64,000 nucleotides of DNA, taken from positions 620,001 to 684,000 of the forward strand of contig BBZX01000001.1 of NCBI GenBank assembly GCA_001305055.1, written 5' to 3'. The notes under the pieces are model-generated. The model saw only the letters and a list, made by a program, of their open reading frames with translations. It ran no database searches and had not been told where the DNA came from. Made by a program: the position numbers and the translations under genes. Source of the stretch: Clostridia bacterium UC5.1-1C12. GTDB lineage: Bacteria > Bacillota_I > Bacilli_A > Erysipelotrichales > Erysipelotrichaceae. Of the stretch, positions 40,608-49,062 are shown piece by piece. Within the stretch, counting starts at the first letter, position 1, and every line of letters starts with the position of its first letter.

Positions 40608-41039
40608 CTACATTTCTTTATCAAATTTAATCCGATAATAAATACTAATACCAACTACAAGCAAATAACAGCCAACCAGCATTAACACAAGAACCATATC
40701 CACACCCATTAATGAAAACGTAAGCAGTAATGCGGCAAAGATATAAATCATACTGTCATAAGCTTTAGCTTTAGCCTGATTGGCAATCAGGATGTTGCGC
40801 TCGTCCCTAGATTCAATGGCTACCTGTCTGTAAGCATCCGGTGATTTAGCCAATGTTTTGGCCTGTATCCAAATGCCCATGCCATGTCCAAAAATACCGC
40901 AGCCAACGCCGATACATACATAGGGCAGAGTCATCATGATTCCCTTAGATGCCTGTGTTTTCAAAATCAGCAGCCCCGCTGTCAAAAGCAATAAACCGCC
41001 AATAATCATAATTATATATTTCATTTGTTTCTTCATCAT
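40608..41039 (-). CDS. Four-helix membrane protein, partner of the XRE regulator
   Basis: 143 residues with four hydrophobic segments (YIIMIIGGLLLLTAGLLIL; a second around YVCIGVGCGIFGHG; then MIYIFAALLLTFSLMG and LVLMLVGCYLLVVGISIYY) and a cytoplasmic loop RDERNILIANQAKAKAYD. That loop is typical of small membrane proteins encoded next to short XRE regulators in Firmicutes. The start overlaps the regulator stop by four bases (ATGA). Function unknown. Confidence 0.7.
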   Translation of the reverse strand: MMKKQMKYIIMIIGGLLLLTAGLLILKTQASKGIMMTLPYVCIGVGCGIFGHGMGIWIQAKTLAKSPDAYRQVAIESRDERNILIANQAKAKAYDSMIYIFAALLLTFSLMGVDMVLVLMLVGCYLLVVGISIYYRIKFDKEM

Positions 41040-41236
41040 TCATCCTCCTCATAGATAAAGATCTCCTCAATTGTAAGATTAAAATGTTTAGCTATCTTAA
41101 ATGCCAGCAGAATAGAGGGATTATACCTTCCATTCTCTAAAGAACTGATTGTTTGTCTTGATACTTCAAGTATATCAGCCAGCTCTTCTTGTTTAATGCC
41201 TTGCCTTTTGCGAATTTCTTCAAGTCTGTTTTTCAA
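41036..41236 (-). CDS. Short XRE family transcriptional regulator
   Basis: About 66 residues, almost entirely one XRE helix-turn-helix (RLEEIRKRQGIKQEELADIL then VSRQTISSLENGRYNPSI). I prefer the TTG at 41236 because AAGGAGG lies nine bases before it; the longer frame starting at 41299 has no such site. Regulators of this size usually control the membrane gene they overlap, and often respond to it. A ligand is not known. Confidence 0.82.
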   Translation of the reverse strand: MKNRLEEIRKRQGIKQEELADILEVSRQTISSLENGRYNPSILLAFKIAKHFNLTIEEIFIYEEDE

Positions 41237-41335
41237 TCGTTCATCCCTCCTTCGGAAAGTTAACTTTACATCTTCAGTATAATGCTGATTCCTGTTCATG
41301 TCAAGGAAACTTTACAAAATAAAAACTGATCATAA

Positions 41336-41968
41336 TTAAATAATCAGCATTTTTATTAATTCTGCTAAGCCTTTTGGATTTTCTATCATCGGCAAATGAC
41401 AGCTGTCGGTGATAAAATGAAAGTTCAGCATTTTGATTGTTTGATTATCAAGACATAAATCAGTAATACGTTCAGGATAATTCGGTACATTTCGGTCTCC
41501 ATAAATTATATCGATCCTCTGTTTAAGATTATGAATCAGCGGTGTATAATCGAATTCGCTCTGCAAGGAAGCTATCAATTCATTTGACGCATAAGCCCTC
41601 TCCTGCTTCAACATTAACTTAATTTCATCATATTCTATCATATGTTCAGCCGTCATTAAATTACGGTAGAAGGGATTCGCAGGTCTTAAATTTGTTTCAA
41701 TCAAGATTAAATGCTGACAATCAATCCCCATCGCCGCTAACTGAAGGGCAATCACACCGCCCATAGAATGTGCAATTATTATATCATAATGCCTGCCCTT
41801 TACCTTTGACCAAACCCATTTTGTAAGATCCATAACTTCAGTAGCTGACATGGTTATCTCATGCGGATAAGTCAAAATTTCTGTCTCCAACTCCTGCATA
41901 TTATTTAAAAATGATTTCCAAATCGCTGCCGTGCAATTTAATCCATAAAGCAGTAACGCTTTTTTCAT
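41336..41968 (-). CDS. Alpha/beta hydrolase
   Basis: About 210 residues. The nucleophile elbow is AHSMGG (G-x-S-x-G pattern), preceded by a strand IIIAHSM, and an oxyanion-type LLYGLNCT lies at the N-terminus. A candidate acid is in IIYGDRN and the catalytic His is in DSCHLPM near the C-terminus. The ATG at 41968 follows GGGAG. It is a stand-alone gene on the minus strand; substrate unknown. Confidence 0.8.
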   Translation of the reverse strand: MKKALLLYGLNCTAAIWKSFLNNMQELETEILTYPHEITMSATEVMDLTKWVWSKVKGRHYDIIIAHSMGGVIALQLAAMGIDCQHLILIETNLRPANPFYRNLMTAEHMIEYDEIKLMLKQERAYASNELIASLQSEFDYTPLIHNLKQRIDIIYGDRNVPNYPERITDLCLDNQTIKMLNFHFITDSCHLPMIENPKGLAELIKMLII

Positions 41969-42083
41969 AGTACCATCTCCCAAGCTATTATATCATATAT
42001 TTTTATATATGTACTTCTTATTGTTTCAGCTGTACGATGCGTTATAGTTTTGTTATAATAGCAATAGAAACGAGGATTTGTAT

Positions 42084-42818
42084 ATGGATCAAGATTTACT
42101 GTTAGAAGGAAATATATCGGTAAAGGCAGCTTTGCTTGCGAAGGTGCGTACCGTCTGCGAGGTTATTGTTGATGAGCATAAAAACGATAAGGATACTCGC
42201 TTTATACTGGCTAAGGCTTATGAAGCAGGTGCTGAGGTGAAAAGGGTTAGCCGCGGCACGATTGATAATATTGCTGAGGGGAAAACCCATGGCGGTCTGA
42301 TTGCCAGAGTGAGTGAGCGCAGGTATCAGTCATTAGCGGATGTGATAAGTCTTTCAAATCCTTTTTTGGCACTGGTTGAGGGTGTTGAAGATCCGTTCAA
42401 CTTTGGTTATTTATGCCGGATTCTTTATGCGGCTGGCTGTGAGGGTCTTTTAGTCAGTTCCCGCAACTGGAGCAGTGCTGCTAAGGTGGTTACTAAATCA
42501 AGCGCCGGAGCCAGCGAGTACCTGCCGATAATACCGATAGAAGATTTTGACAAGGCTTTGAGCCAGCTGCATGAACGGCAAATTAAAATTTATTGCGCAA
42601 TGCGGGAAAATGCCATTGAATATTATGACGCTGATTTTAAATCACCTGTCTGCATCGCGATCGGCGGTGAGATGCGCGGTCTAAGTAAAACGGTTCTGTC
42701 GCATTCAGATCAAAACATCTATATTCCCTATCCCAATGAATTCCGCAATGCGTTAAACGCTGCCGGAGCAGCTTCAGCCATTGCCTTTGAATGTGTGAGA
42801 CAGCGGCGCTACAAGTAA
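42084..42818 (+). CDS. TrmH/SpoU family RNA 2'-O-methyltransferase
   Basis: 244 residues. An N-terminal substrate-binding region (LEGNISVKAALLA) is followed by the SPOUT methyltransferase fold with its three motifs: VEDPFNFG (motif 1), CIAIGGEMRGLSK (motif 2) and IPYPNEFRNALNAAGAASA (motif 3), which build the trefoil knot that binds S-adenosylmethionine. It is expected to methylate a ribose in rRNA or tRNA; the exact site cannot be told. Motif 1 has DPFNFG where many have DPxNxG, a normal variant. GAGGATTTG precedes the ATG. Confidence 0.85.
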   Translation: MDQDLLLEGNISVKAALLAKVRTVCEVIVDEHKNDKDTRFILAKAYEAGAEVKRVSRGTIDNIAEGKTHGGLIARVSERRYQSLADVISLSNPFLALVEGVEDPFNFGYLCRILYAAGCEGLLVSSRNWSSAAKVVTKSSAGASEYLPIIPIEDFDKALSQLHERQIKIYCAMRENAIEYYDADFKSPVCIAIGGEMRGLSKTVLSHSDQNIYIPYPNEFRNALNAAGAASAIAFECVRQRRYK

Positions 42819-42819
42819 A

Positions 42820-42862
42820 AACAGAGAGTTTAACATTGTTAACAATGTCGGACTCTCTGTTT
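42820..42862. terminator. Bidirectional terminator
   Basis: AACAGAGAGTTTAACATTG and CAATGTCGGACTCTCTGTT pair as a long stem between convergent genes, followed by TTTAATT. Confidence 0.75.
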
Positions 42863-42893
42863 AATTAATTATAATAATTCTGATTGCTAATCA

Positions 42894-43358
42894 TCAGTCT
42901 TTCCGATCATAAGGTTTAACCTCTGCACTCTGTTTTTCAAAATCGATAAATGTTTGAAAGGCATAACGGCTTTCATCCTCATCCCAGATTTCCACAAATA
43001 CCGGTGTAACCTCAATCAAAATCTCAGTGTCTTCATGACTGTAAGCATTATAGCTCTGCCAAAGATATTTTTTATAAGCTGTTTCAAATTTACGTCCGGC
43101 TTCTTCCACAACTAAACCTTTATTGACAGCGATTCCTTCAACCTGTACACCGCCCACACATAAAGCTACTCTTGGGTTTTTGAAAAGCTGCTGTGTCTTT
43201 CTGAAATTTTTATCGGTCTTAAAATAGATTTTATCATCGTAAAACAAACAGCTCACGTTTCTTACCATTACATAATCATCCACACTGGATGCCAATGCCA
43301 TAATTTTACTTGTTCCCAGTTTTTTAAACATTAATGCTTTTGCTTCATTGAATTCCAT
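42894..43358 (-). CDS. Pyridoxamine 5'-phosphate oxidase-like flavoprotein
   Basis: 154 residues of the PNPOx-like split barrel (MALASSVDDYVMVRNVSCLFYDDKI in part; KIYFKTDKNFRKTQQLFKNPRVALCVGG). Such proteins usually bind FMN. The gene starts 16 bases after ribU, so it shares the FMN riboswitch-controlled transcript. A flavin-dependent role therefore fits, although the substrate is unknown. AGGAGG precedes the ATG. Confidence 0.82.
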   Translation of the reverse strand: MEFNEAKALMFKKLGTSKIMALASSVDDYVMVRNVSCLFYDDKIYFKTDKNFRKTQQLFKNPRVALCVGGVQVEGIAVNKGLVVEEAGRKFETAYKKYLWQSYNAYSHEDTEILIEVTPVFVEIWDEDESRYAFQTFIDFEKQSAEVKPYDRKD

Positions 43359-43374
43359 ATTTTTTGCCTCCTGT

Positions 43375-43974
43375 TTATAGATATTTATGAATCAAACCGC
43401 TGATTTTCTTATACACGATCAGCGTTACAACACAATTCGCAGCCGTCTTAATGATATTAAATGGCAGAATGCCAATCAGCGCCAGGGTTGAAACATCATT
43501 AATCAGCGGATTAATACTGTTGCTTGAGGATACAATTGAATCCATCGTCATTCCATATAGATTGATATAAAAAGGAATGATCATTGTGAGATTAGTAATT
43601 ACCGCCGTGATAATACAAAGCAGCGCACCGGCAATCATCCCCTTAATAGCCCCATTTCTGGTTTTATTCTTTTGGTAGATTATGGCTGCCGGCAGAACCA
43701 TAGCACAGCTTAACATCAGCCCCTGCAGCTCACCCACCAGCATCGACTTGCTGCCGGATATGATAAGCTGAATCAAAATCTTAACCAGAATAATCAAAAA
43801 CGCACTGAACGGCCCTAGCGCAAACCCGCCGATCAGTTCCGGCACGCCCGCCAGATCAAAGCTTAAAAAAGGCGGCATAAAGGGGAGTGGGAAGCGAAAC
43901 AACATCAGCACAGAAGCTAAGGCACCCATCATACCGATCAGCGTCAAATGCTTCATTGAAAAAGCTTTATGCAT
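43375..43974 (-). CDS. ribU: ECF transporter riboflavin-specific S component
   Basis: 199 residues with six membrane helices, the layout of ECF S components. The block FDLAGVPELIGGFALGPFSA and the following LIKLLISG-like helix (LVKILIQLIISGSKSMLVGEL) match RibU proteins. RibU binds riboflavin and works with the shared EcfA/A'/T module encoded elsewhere. The FMN riboswitch upstream agrees with this substrate. The ATG at 43974 follows TGGAGG. It is the first gene of the unit with a PNPOx-like protein. Confidence 0.92.
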   Translation of the reverse strand: MHKAFSMKHLTLIGMMGALASVLMLFRFPLPFMPPFLSFDLAGVPELIGGFALGPFSAFLIILVKILIQLIISGSKSMLVGELQGLMLSCAMVLPAAIIYQKNKTRNGAIKGMIAGALLCIITAVITNLTMIIPFYINLYGMTMDSIVSSSNSINPLINDVSTLALIGILPFNIIKTAANCVVTLIVYKKISGLIHKYL

Positions 43975-43989
43975 AAAAATACCTCCAAT

Positions 43990-44020
43990 CAAAAAAAGGA
44001 AACGAAAAAAATTCGTCTCC
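43990..44020 (-). terminator. Riboswitch-controlled terminator before ribU
   Basis: GGAGACGAA and TTCGTTTCC form a stem followed by TTTTTTT on the minus strand, between the aptamer and the ribU ribosome binding site. It is the probable expression platform of the FMN riboswitch. Confidence 0.8.
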
Positions 44021-44037
44021 GAGTGTACACAGAAAAT

Positions 44038-44152
44038 GTCTTTTCTCATCCGGACTTTAACCGTCGGTTCTGGAATTTCACCAGATCAGCTGCTGTTTCG
44101 CAGGTCATGGACTTTACCATCGGTAGGGACTTACACCCCGCCACAAAGACTT
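44038..44152 (-). promoter_or_regulatory. FMN riboswitch (RFN element)
   Basis: The minus-strand leader holds the diagnostic RFN blocks: GGCGGGGTGTAAGTCCC, CCGATGGTAAAGTCC, ATCTGGTGAAATTCCAG, and CCGACGGTTAAAGTCCGGATGAG (quoted in part). GTCTTT and AAAGAC close stem P1. FMN binding is known to promote termination, and a terminator follows before ribU. Confidence 0.95.
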
Positions 44153-44245
44153 GTTATTCAATTTTGAATGCAGGTTATGCCGAAACATCCTCTGTAGTTC
44201 TATTATAAGCAGTTCAATCAGTAAATACAATCCCAAAATAAATTT

Positions 44246-44587
44246 TTACTTTACGACCTTTATATCATAGACATTTTCCACACCTAGAAAATGTATCAAT
44301 GACTTCGTATATAAAGCTGAATATACAAATAAGAATAATACAAGAATGATCATGATCAGCATAAAATCAGTGGTTAATTGCTGAAGCATCAGATACAGCA
44401 AAGTATAAAGAATCAGGCCAAGCACAAACATCGTGATGATAGCGAAGCGTTTTAACCCCACCCTCAGCACTTTCTTACAGTGACTGCACCTTACTCGGGT
44501 ATTCCATTGTACGAGTGAAAAAGGTATACTATGTCCGCAGAACGGGCATTTCAGCTCAATATCAGTCAGCTGATGCCAAATTTTCAT
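44246..44587 (-). CDS. Zinc-ribbon membrane protein
   Basis: 113 residues from the ATG at 44587, which has GGAAGGC upstream. The N-terminal zinc ribbon has CPFC and CSHC. Two membrane segments follow (FAIITMFVLGLILYTLLYLM; FMLIMIILVLFLFVYSALY) and a short tail. It has the same plan as the protein at 24833-25186. Function unknown. Confidence 0.6.
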   Translation of the reverse strand: MKIWHQLTDIELKCPFCGHSIPFSLVQWNTRVRCSHCKKVLRVGLKRFAIITMFVLGLILYTLLYLMLQQLTTDFMLIMIILVLFLFVYSALYTKSLIHFLGVENVYDIKVVK

Positions 44588-44658
44588 AAAGCCTTCCATA
44601 CGCTTAATCCACAAACAAGAATCCACAGAAAATGTAGATCATATTAATAAAGAATGAA

Positions 44659-44954
44659 TTAACCCCAAAGAAAAATAAAAACTTCAGATACAGCCGCAAT
44701 TTCAAACAGTCCAAGCTGCATCAAGACCAGAAACAATACGATAATGATTGCCAGTACCTTTTTCAGCACTGCCGGATTGCGGCGTTTACGGCTTTATTCA
44801 ATGAAGTGCCAAACAGAAATAAAGCACTTACTGTAATAATCGTCAGCAGCATCGAGGTAAAGCTGCTGTAAAAGTAGGTATTGATCAGCTTAACGATAAG
44901 CGCTGATAAAAAGATAATCAATACCGGATAGCCTAAACGCTTTACATCATCCAT
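44659..44954 (-). CDS. Small membrane protein coupled to cyclophilin (one frame break)
   Basis: About 98 residues with three hydrophobic segments (VLIIFLSALIVKLINTYF; MLLTIITVSALFLFG; VLKKVLAIIIVLFLVLMQLG in the second frame). The start codon overlaps the stop of the upstream cyclophilin gene (TAATG), so the two are translationally coupled. The frame breaks near 44785. I do not recognise the family. Confidence 0.55.
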
Positions 44955-45385
44955 TATTCATCCAGCGTGATACTTGTCATCACGTCTCCGTTATGCATAT
45001 TGCGGACAGCTCCCATATTATCTGTCACACAGCCAAACACCGTGTGTACACCATCCAAATGCGGCTGAGGCTCATGACAGATAAAGAACTGACAGCAGCC
45101 GGTATCCTTACCGCGATGAGCCATTGATAAAGCCCCGGTCACATGCTTATGCGGATTATTCTTTGTCTCACACGGAATTGTATAACCCAAATCACCGGCG
45201 CCGGTGCCGTAAGGGCATCCGCCTTGGGATACGAAATTTTTAATTACCCGATGGAAGGTTTTACCGTTATAATAACCTTCTTTGATTAATTTCACAAAAT
45301 TGCCGACCGTAATCGGAGCTTCTTCTTCATAAAGTTCAAATGGGATCACTGCCCCGTTTGCCATTGTAATTTTACCAGTTAACAT
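44954..45385 (-). CDS. Cyclophilin-type peptidyl-prolyl isomerase
   Basis: 143 residues forming one cyclophilin domain: [59 protein letters not shown] and [12 protein letters not shown]. The catalytic Arg is in FHRVI and the usual FFI substrate residues are kept. No signal peptide, so it is cytoplasmic. It is the bacterial single-domain type. The downstream gene overlaps its stop codon. Confidence 0.93.
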   Translation of the reverse strand: MLTGKITMANGAVIPFELYEEEAPITVGNFVKLIKEGYYNGKTFHRVIKNFVSQGGCPYGTGAGDLGYTIPCETKNNPHKHVTGALSMAHRGKDTGCCQFFICHEPQPHLDGVHTVFGCVTDNMGAVRNMHNGDVMTSITLDE

Positions 45386-45454
45386 TTGTTTCCTCCTTGA
45401 ATCCTGTATATAAATATATCATTTTTCAGCTGCTTTTTAAAGTATGAATCAAAA

Positions 45455-45483
45455 GAAAACCGTACCTTTCCATAAGGTACGGC
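45455..45483 (-). terminator. Terminator of the aspartic protease gene
   Basis: CCGTACCTTAT and AAGGTACGG form a stem followed by TTTTCTTTTG on the minus strand. Confidence 0.75.
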
Positions 45484-45488
45484 AGTGA

Positions 45489-46469
45489 TTATATGATTTG
45501 AGCAAAATTTTGTGTATTGATGAAGCGGATCTTACGCTTGCGAATGATTTCATTGCCAAAGACAGCGTCAAATTCAAGATCCTTAAAAATATTAGTACGG
45601 CCGGTAATAATATTTTCAAATACTAAATTCGACTGATGAAATTTAAAGCGTACTTCATCAACAAGAGATAGATGCGTTGTCTCTAAACCATGCACACCAA
45701 GCACGATAGCCTCGCCATCGTCAACCTTTTTGATTTTATCATCATCGATTATATGCTCTGAGATCCAGCTCGTTTTAGCACCGCTGTCAAAACCTGCCAA
45801 TGCATATTCCTTTTTGCCATTTAGGACAACCAGAGTTGGAAACATACCGCTGATCATATTGCAGCTGCTGACTTCACCCTGATATTGAATGACATTAAAG
45901 GTGCGATTGGCATCATCAATTTCAAAATCCAGCTGACTGAGGATATCCCAACCTAAAATACCCTCAATCCCCGTCAAGGAGATGCCAAACAATGTCGGAC
46001 TGATATCCTGCAAGGAAGAAAGCACCATCGGCTGATTTACTAATTCCAAGGCACCGACACGAAGCTTTTTCACAACTGCCGCAGATAATTCTTTAGCACT
46101 GCCGGCAAAGCTTTCAATCTGCATGACACCCTGATTGCTTTCACAGCCGCATTCTTCAGCGCATTTCTCAGTGACTGCGGAAACCTGAGCCCCGGTATCA
46201 AGCAAAAAACTTTTCTCAATGTCATTGACTGAAACATTTATCAGATATAAGCCAAATAGATTTTTACGCAGCGGCACACTGAATTCTGGCAGATAAAGCC
46301 GTTTTTCATGAGCCGGGCCGCCGTTTGCAAGATTCTTATAAACCTCTTCCAGCTTAGCATGATGCATTGAAGAAGCCATAACCCGATTCAATAAGCGCTG
46401 ATATTGGGGTGTATTCTGTATCATCGCCGGTTTTGTATCAACAACATAGCATTTATGTGAATTAAACAT
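45489..46469 (-). CDS. Bilobed retropepsin-like aspartic protease
   Basis: 326 residues from the ATG at 46469, which has GAGG upstream. There are two aspartic-protease-like halves. The first has FLLDTGAQVSAV (Asp near residue 91) and later GILGWDIL; the second has LAGFDSGAKTSWIS and later AVFGNEII. In retroviral-type proteases, one D-T/S-G loop per subunit and a hydrophobic-Gly strand form the active site; here both halves are fused in one chain, as in pepsin. No signal peptide is seen. It overlaps the amidohydrolase gene by eight bases. Substrate unknown. Confidence 0.7.
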   Translation of the reverse strand: MFNSHKCYVVDTKPAMIQNTPQYQRLLNRVMASSMHHAKLEEVYKNLANGGPAHEKRLYLPEFSVPLRKNLFGLYLINVSVNDIEKSFLLDTGAQVSAVTEKCAEECGCESNQGVMQIESFAGSAKELSAAVVKKLRVGALELVNQPMVLSSLQDISPTLFGISLTGIEGILGWDILSQLDFEIDDANRTFNVIQYQGEVSSCNMISGMFPTLVVLNGKKEYALAGFDSGAKTSWISEHIIDDDKIKKVDDGEAIVLGVHGLETTHLSLVDEVRFKFHQSNLVFENIITGRTNIFKDLEFDAVFGNEIIRKRKIRFINTQNFAQII

Positions 46470-47626
46470 GGCTTGTTTCCTCACTTTCATAAACGATCTC
46501 ACCATTGATCATTGTTTTCATTACCTCAGCTTCATAAGATAATAAATTGCCTTTCACAAATACGAGATCCGCGTCCCTGCCCGTCTCAAGGCTGCCGACC
46601 CGATCAGCGATGCCTAAGATTTCCGCAGGATTGATCGTAATTGCCTTTAACGCTTCCATCTCATCAAGGCCATGCTTTACCGCCAAGGCAGCGCACAGAC
46701 TCAGATACTCTTGAGGAATAACCGGAGAATCAGTAATAATGGCAATTTTAACACCTGCTTTATTCAAAATGCCCGGTGTATTAAAGCTTTTTTCCTTTAA
46801 CTCAAATTTAGATTTATTTCCCAAGCTTGTCCTACTAAAGCCGGAAAACCGCTGGCTTTTACTTCATCTAAAATCAGATGGCCTTCCGTACAGTGATCGA
46901 GGGTGCAGTTCAGATCAAACTCCTTCACGATCCGCAGTGCCGTTAAGATATCATCAGCACGGTGAACGTGAATTTTTAGCGGCATCTTTTTTTGAATTAC
47001 CGGAATCATCGCTTCCAGTTTCATATCTAAAGCCGGGCATTTGCTGATATCATCACCGGCAGCTTCTTTTTTAACCAAATATTCTTTCGTTTTCAATAAG
47101 GTTTCGCGCAGATAAGCCGCGGTCTGCATGCGTGTCTTGATCTTGCTGTTTTGATAAACACGTTTAGGATTCTCACCAAAAGCGACCTTCATTGCGACAT
47201 TATCTTTTATAATCATTTTATCGATACAAGCTCCGTTTGTTTTATAAGTAGTAAAAGTACCGCCGATCACATTTGCGCTGCCCGGCCCCGCACAGACGGT
47301 TGTAACACCATGACTGCATGCCAGGCGCACCGTTTCATCCATCGGTTGATGCCGTCAATCGCGCGCAGCTGCGGTGTGATGGGATCGGTGCTCTCATTGA
47401 CATCATTGCCTTCAAACTGAATACTTGATTCATGAAGACCCAGATGGCAATGAGCCTCAATGAGACCTGGATAAATGTTATATCCGGAAGCATCGATCAC
47501 CTGTTTCGCATCGACCGCCAAATCCTTGCCGACGGCTTTGATCTTGCCGTTATCAATCAGGATATCGCCTTGCAGAACACCCGCTTTACCCATGGTATAA
47601 ATCATTCCATTTTTAATTAGAAGCAT
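46462..47626 (-). CDS. Amidohydrolase of the imidazolonepropionase-like group (two frame breaks)
   Basis: About 388 residues. The N-terminal beta sandwich (MLLIKNGMIYTMGKAGVLQG) leads to the TIM-barrel metal motif EAHCHLG (H-x-H), then VHRADD, HCTEGH and an aspartate in AIITDSPVIPQ. The C-terminus has the usual NPAEILGIADRVGSLETGRDADLVF composite-domain strand. Metal-dependent hydrolases of this kind cleave cyclic amides or dipeptides. Breaks are near 47345 (CC needs CCC) and near 46827 (one C missing). The downstream gene is the aspartic protease, overlapping, and a DUF4438 gene lies divergently upstream, so a peptide-linked role is plausible (inference). Confidence 0.85.
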
Positions 47627-47743
47627 AAATCAACCTCCTCGCTTATCAGTATTATACACCAAAACTAAAAATTACACTATTTAGATCTCGATCATTGAGC
47701 GTCAGGCTGCAAACATGTATAATAGTTTCAGGAGGATTCTGCA

Positions 47744-48600
47744 ATGAAAACAAATAAAAAACAATTAGTAATACAGTCTGTACAAGGACGCGTCCATCAT
47801 CCAACCATGCGCGGAGCCGGATATCGAGTCGGCTTTGACGGCTGGGGGCGGATCCCAATGGCTACCGGGGTATTACTTATAATTACGCAATTGGTGACTG
47901 CTGTATGGGAATTGCCGGTGATCATATTGAACCGGGGGTTAGCTTAAAGAATGCGGATGCCAGTGAAAATGACGCGATGAACGCTTTTGCCTGTGTCGGC
48001 AATACCGCAAAAGTATTAACCGGTGACGCGAAGGGTGAGCTGGGCTTTGTGACCGGCAAGCATGGCGGCATTGATCATGTCATGATTTACTTTCCAAGCG
48101 AAACACTTGAAAAAATGGCTGTTGATGACAAGGTACTGATCAAGGCTCATGGTCAAGGCATGAAGCTATTGGATTATGAAGAGGTCATGGTTATGAACAC
48201 TGATCCTGAACTCTTTGATAAGCTGGGTATTGAGGAAAAAGACGGAAAGCTGATTGTACCGGTTACCCATATCATTCCCGCTTATCTGATGGGCAGCGGT
48301 CTTGGCTCGGCAACCTTAATGAGCGGTGATTATGATATTACCACCCAAGATAAAGAAGCCGTTAAAGAGCTGGGATTAGATACACTGCGCTTTGGCGATT
48401 TGGTTTATATTCAAGATAATGACGGTCATAATGGCGCGCATTATCTGAAGGGCAGCGGCAGTGTCGGCGTCATCGTCCATTCAGATTCCTTTACTTCAGG
48501 TCATGGCCCCGGTGTCTGTGTCATGCTGACGTGTAAAAAGGATACATTAAAACCAAAAATTTGCAAAGATGCCAACATTGCCAATTATCTTTTAAAATAG
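47744..48600 (+). CDS. DUF4438 family protein (one frame break)
   Basis: About 286 residues. It reads VIQSVQGRVHHPTMRGAGYR at the start, then the conserved MGIAGDHIEPGVSLKN, CVGNTAKVLTGDAKGELGFV and GPGVCVMLTCKK at the end, all typical of DUF4438. No enzyme activity is established for the family. The frame breaks near 47868, where GGGG should be GGGGG to read MATGGITYNYAIGD. It is divergent from the amidohydrolase gene with a 117-base shared promoter region. The ATG follows AGGAGG. Confidence 0.8.
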
Positions 48601-48608
48601 TTTATCTG

Positions 48609-48644
48609 TCCGCAAAGCTGTTTCGGCAATGCGGGCATTTTTAG
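48609..48644 (+). terminator. Terminator of the DUF4438 gene
   Basis: CCGCA and TGCGG form a short stem around a 15-base loop, followed by GCATTTTTAG. Confidence 0.5.
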
Positions 48645-48690
48645 AATGAATATTACGCACAATAAACATAAATTACAATCCATGATTTAA

Positions 48691-48716
48691 AAAACGGCAT
48701 GATTGTGCCGTTTTCA
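48691..48716 (-). terminator. Terminator of the small hypothetical gene
   Basis: AAAACGGCA and TGCCGTTTT pair, followed by TTTAAA on the minus strand. Confidence 0.65.
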
Positions 48717-48721
48717 TATGC

Positions 48722-48919
48722 TTAATAGCTGACTGCCGTTTTCAGTTGACGATTATTGCTCTGCCATTCCTCTTCTTTGCATAAATGATCAAACATATTG
48801 TTTGTCTCTTCAAGCTGAGCATTGCCAATTTCTGAATAATAATCTTTCCAAACCTCGTCCATTAAGGATTCCAGCTTCTTATCCATCTCAAGCATTTCAC
48901 ATTCTCTTTTTGTCATCAT
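48722..48919 (-). CDS. Small hypothetical protein, 65 residues
   Basis: A charged, probably helical protein (MTKRECEMLEMDKKLESLMD; YYSEIGNAQLEETNNMFDHL) with no recognised motif. AAAGGGATGAG precedes the ATG and a terminator follows the stop, so it is likely real. Function unknown. Confidence 0.5.
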   Translation of the reverse strand: MMTKRECEMLEMDKKLESLMDEVWKDYYSEIGNAQLEETNNMFDHLCKEEEWQSNNRQLKTAVSY

Positions 48920-49062
48920 TTCTCATCCCTTTAACTAGCATGTATTATTTTACCTGAATAAAAATCACAAACAAGACTTGATTTTTATAATCTTTGCAAA
49001 ATCTTAACAAAGTTTTCACTTTTTCTTCACATCGGCATGTAATAATATACTTAGGTGATACA

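Noticed and set aside
47652..47858. A minus-strand frame overlapping the start of the DUF4438 gene
   Set aside because: It lies antisense to well-conserved DUF4438 sequence and has no ribosome binding site.
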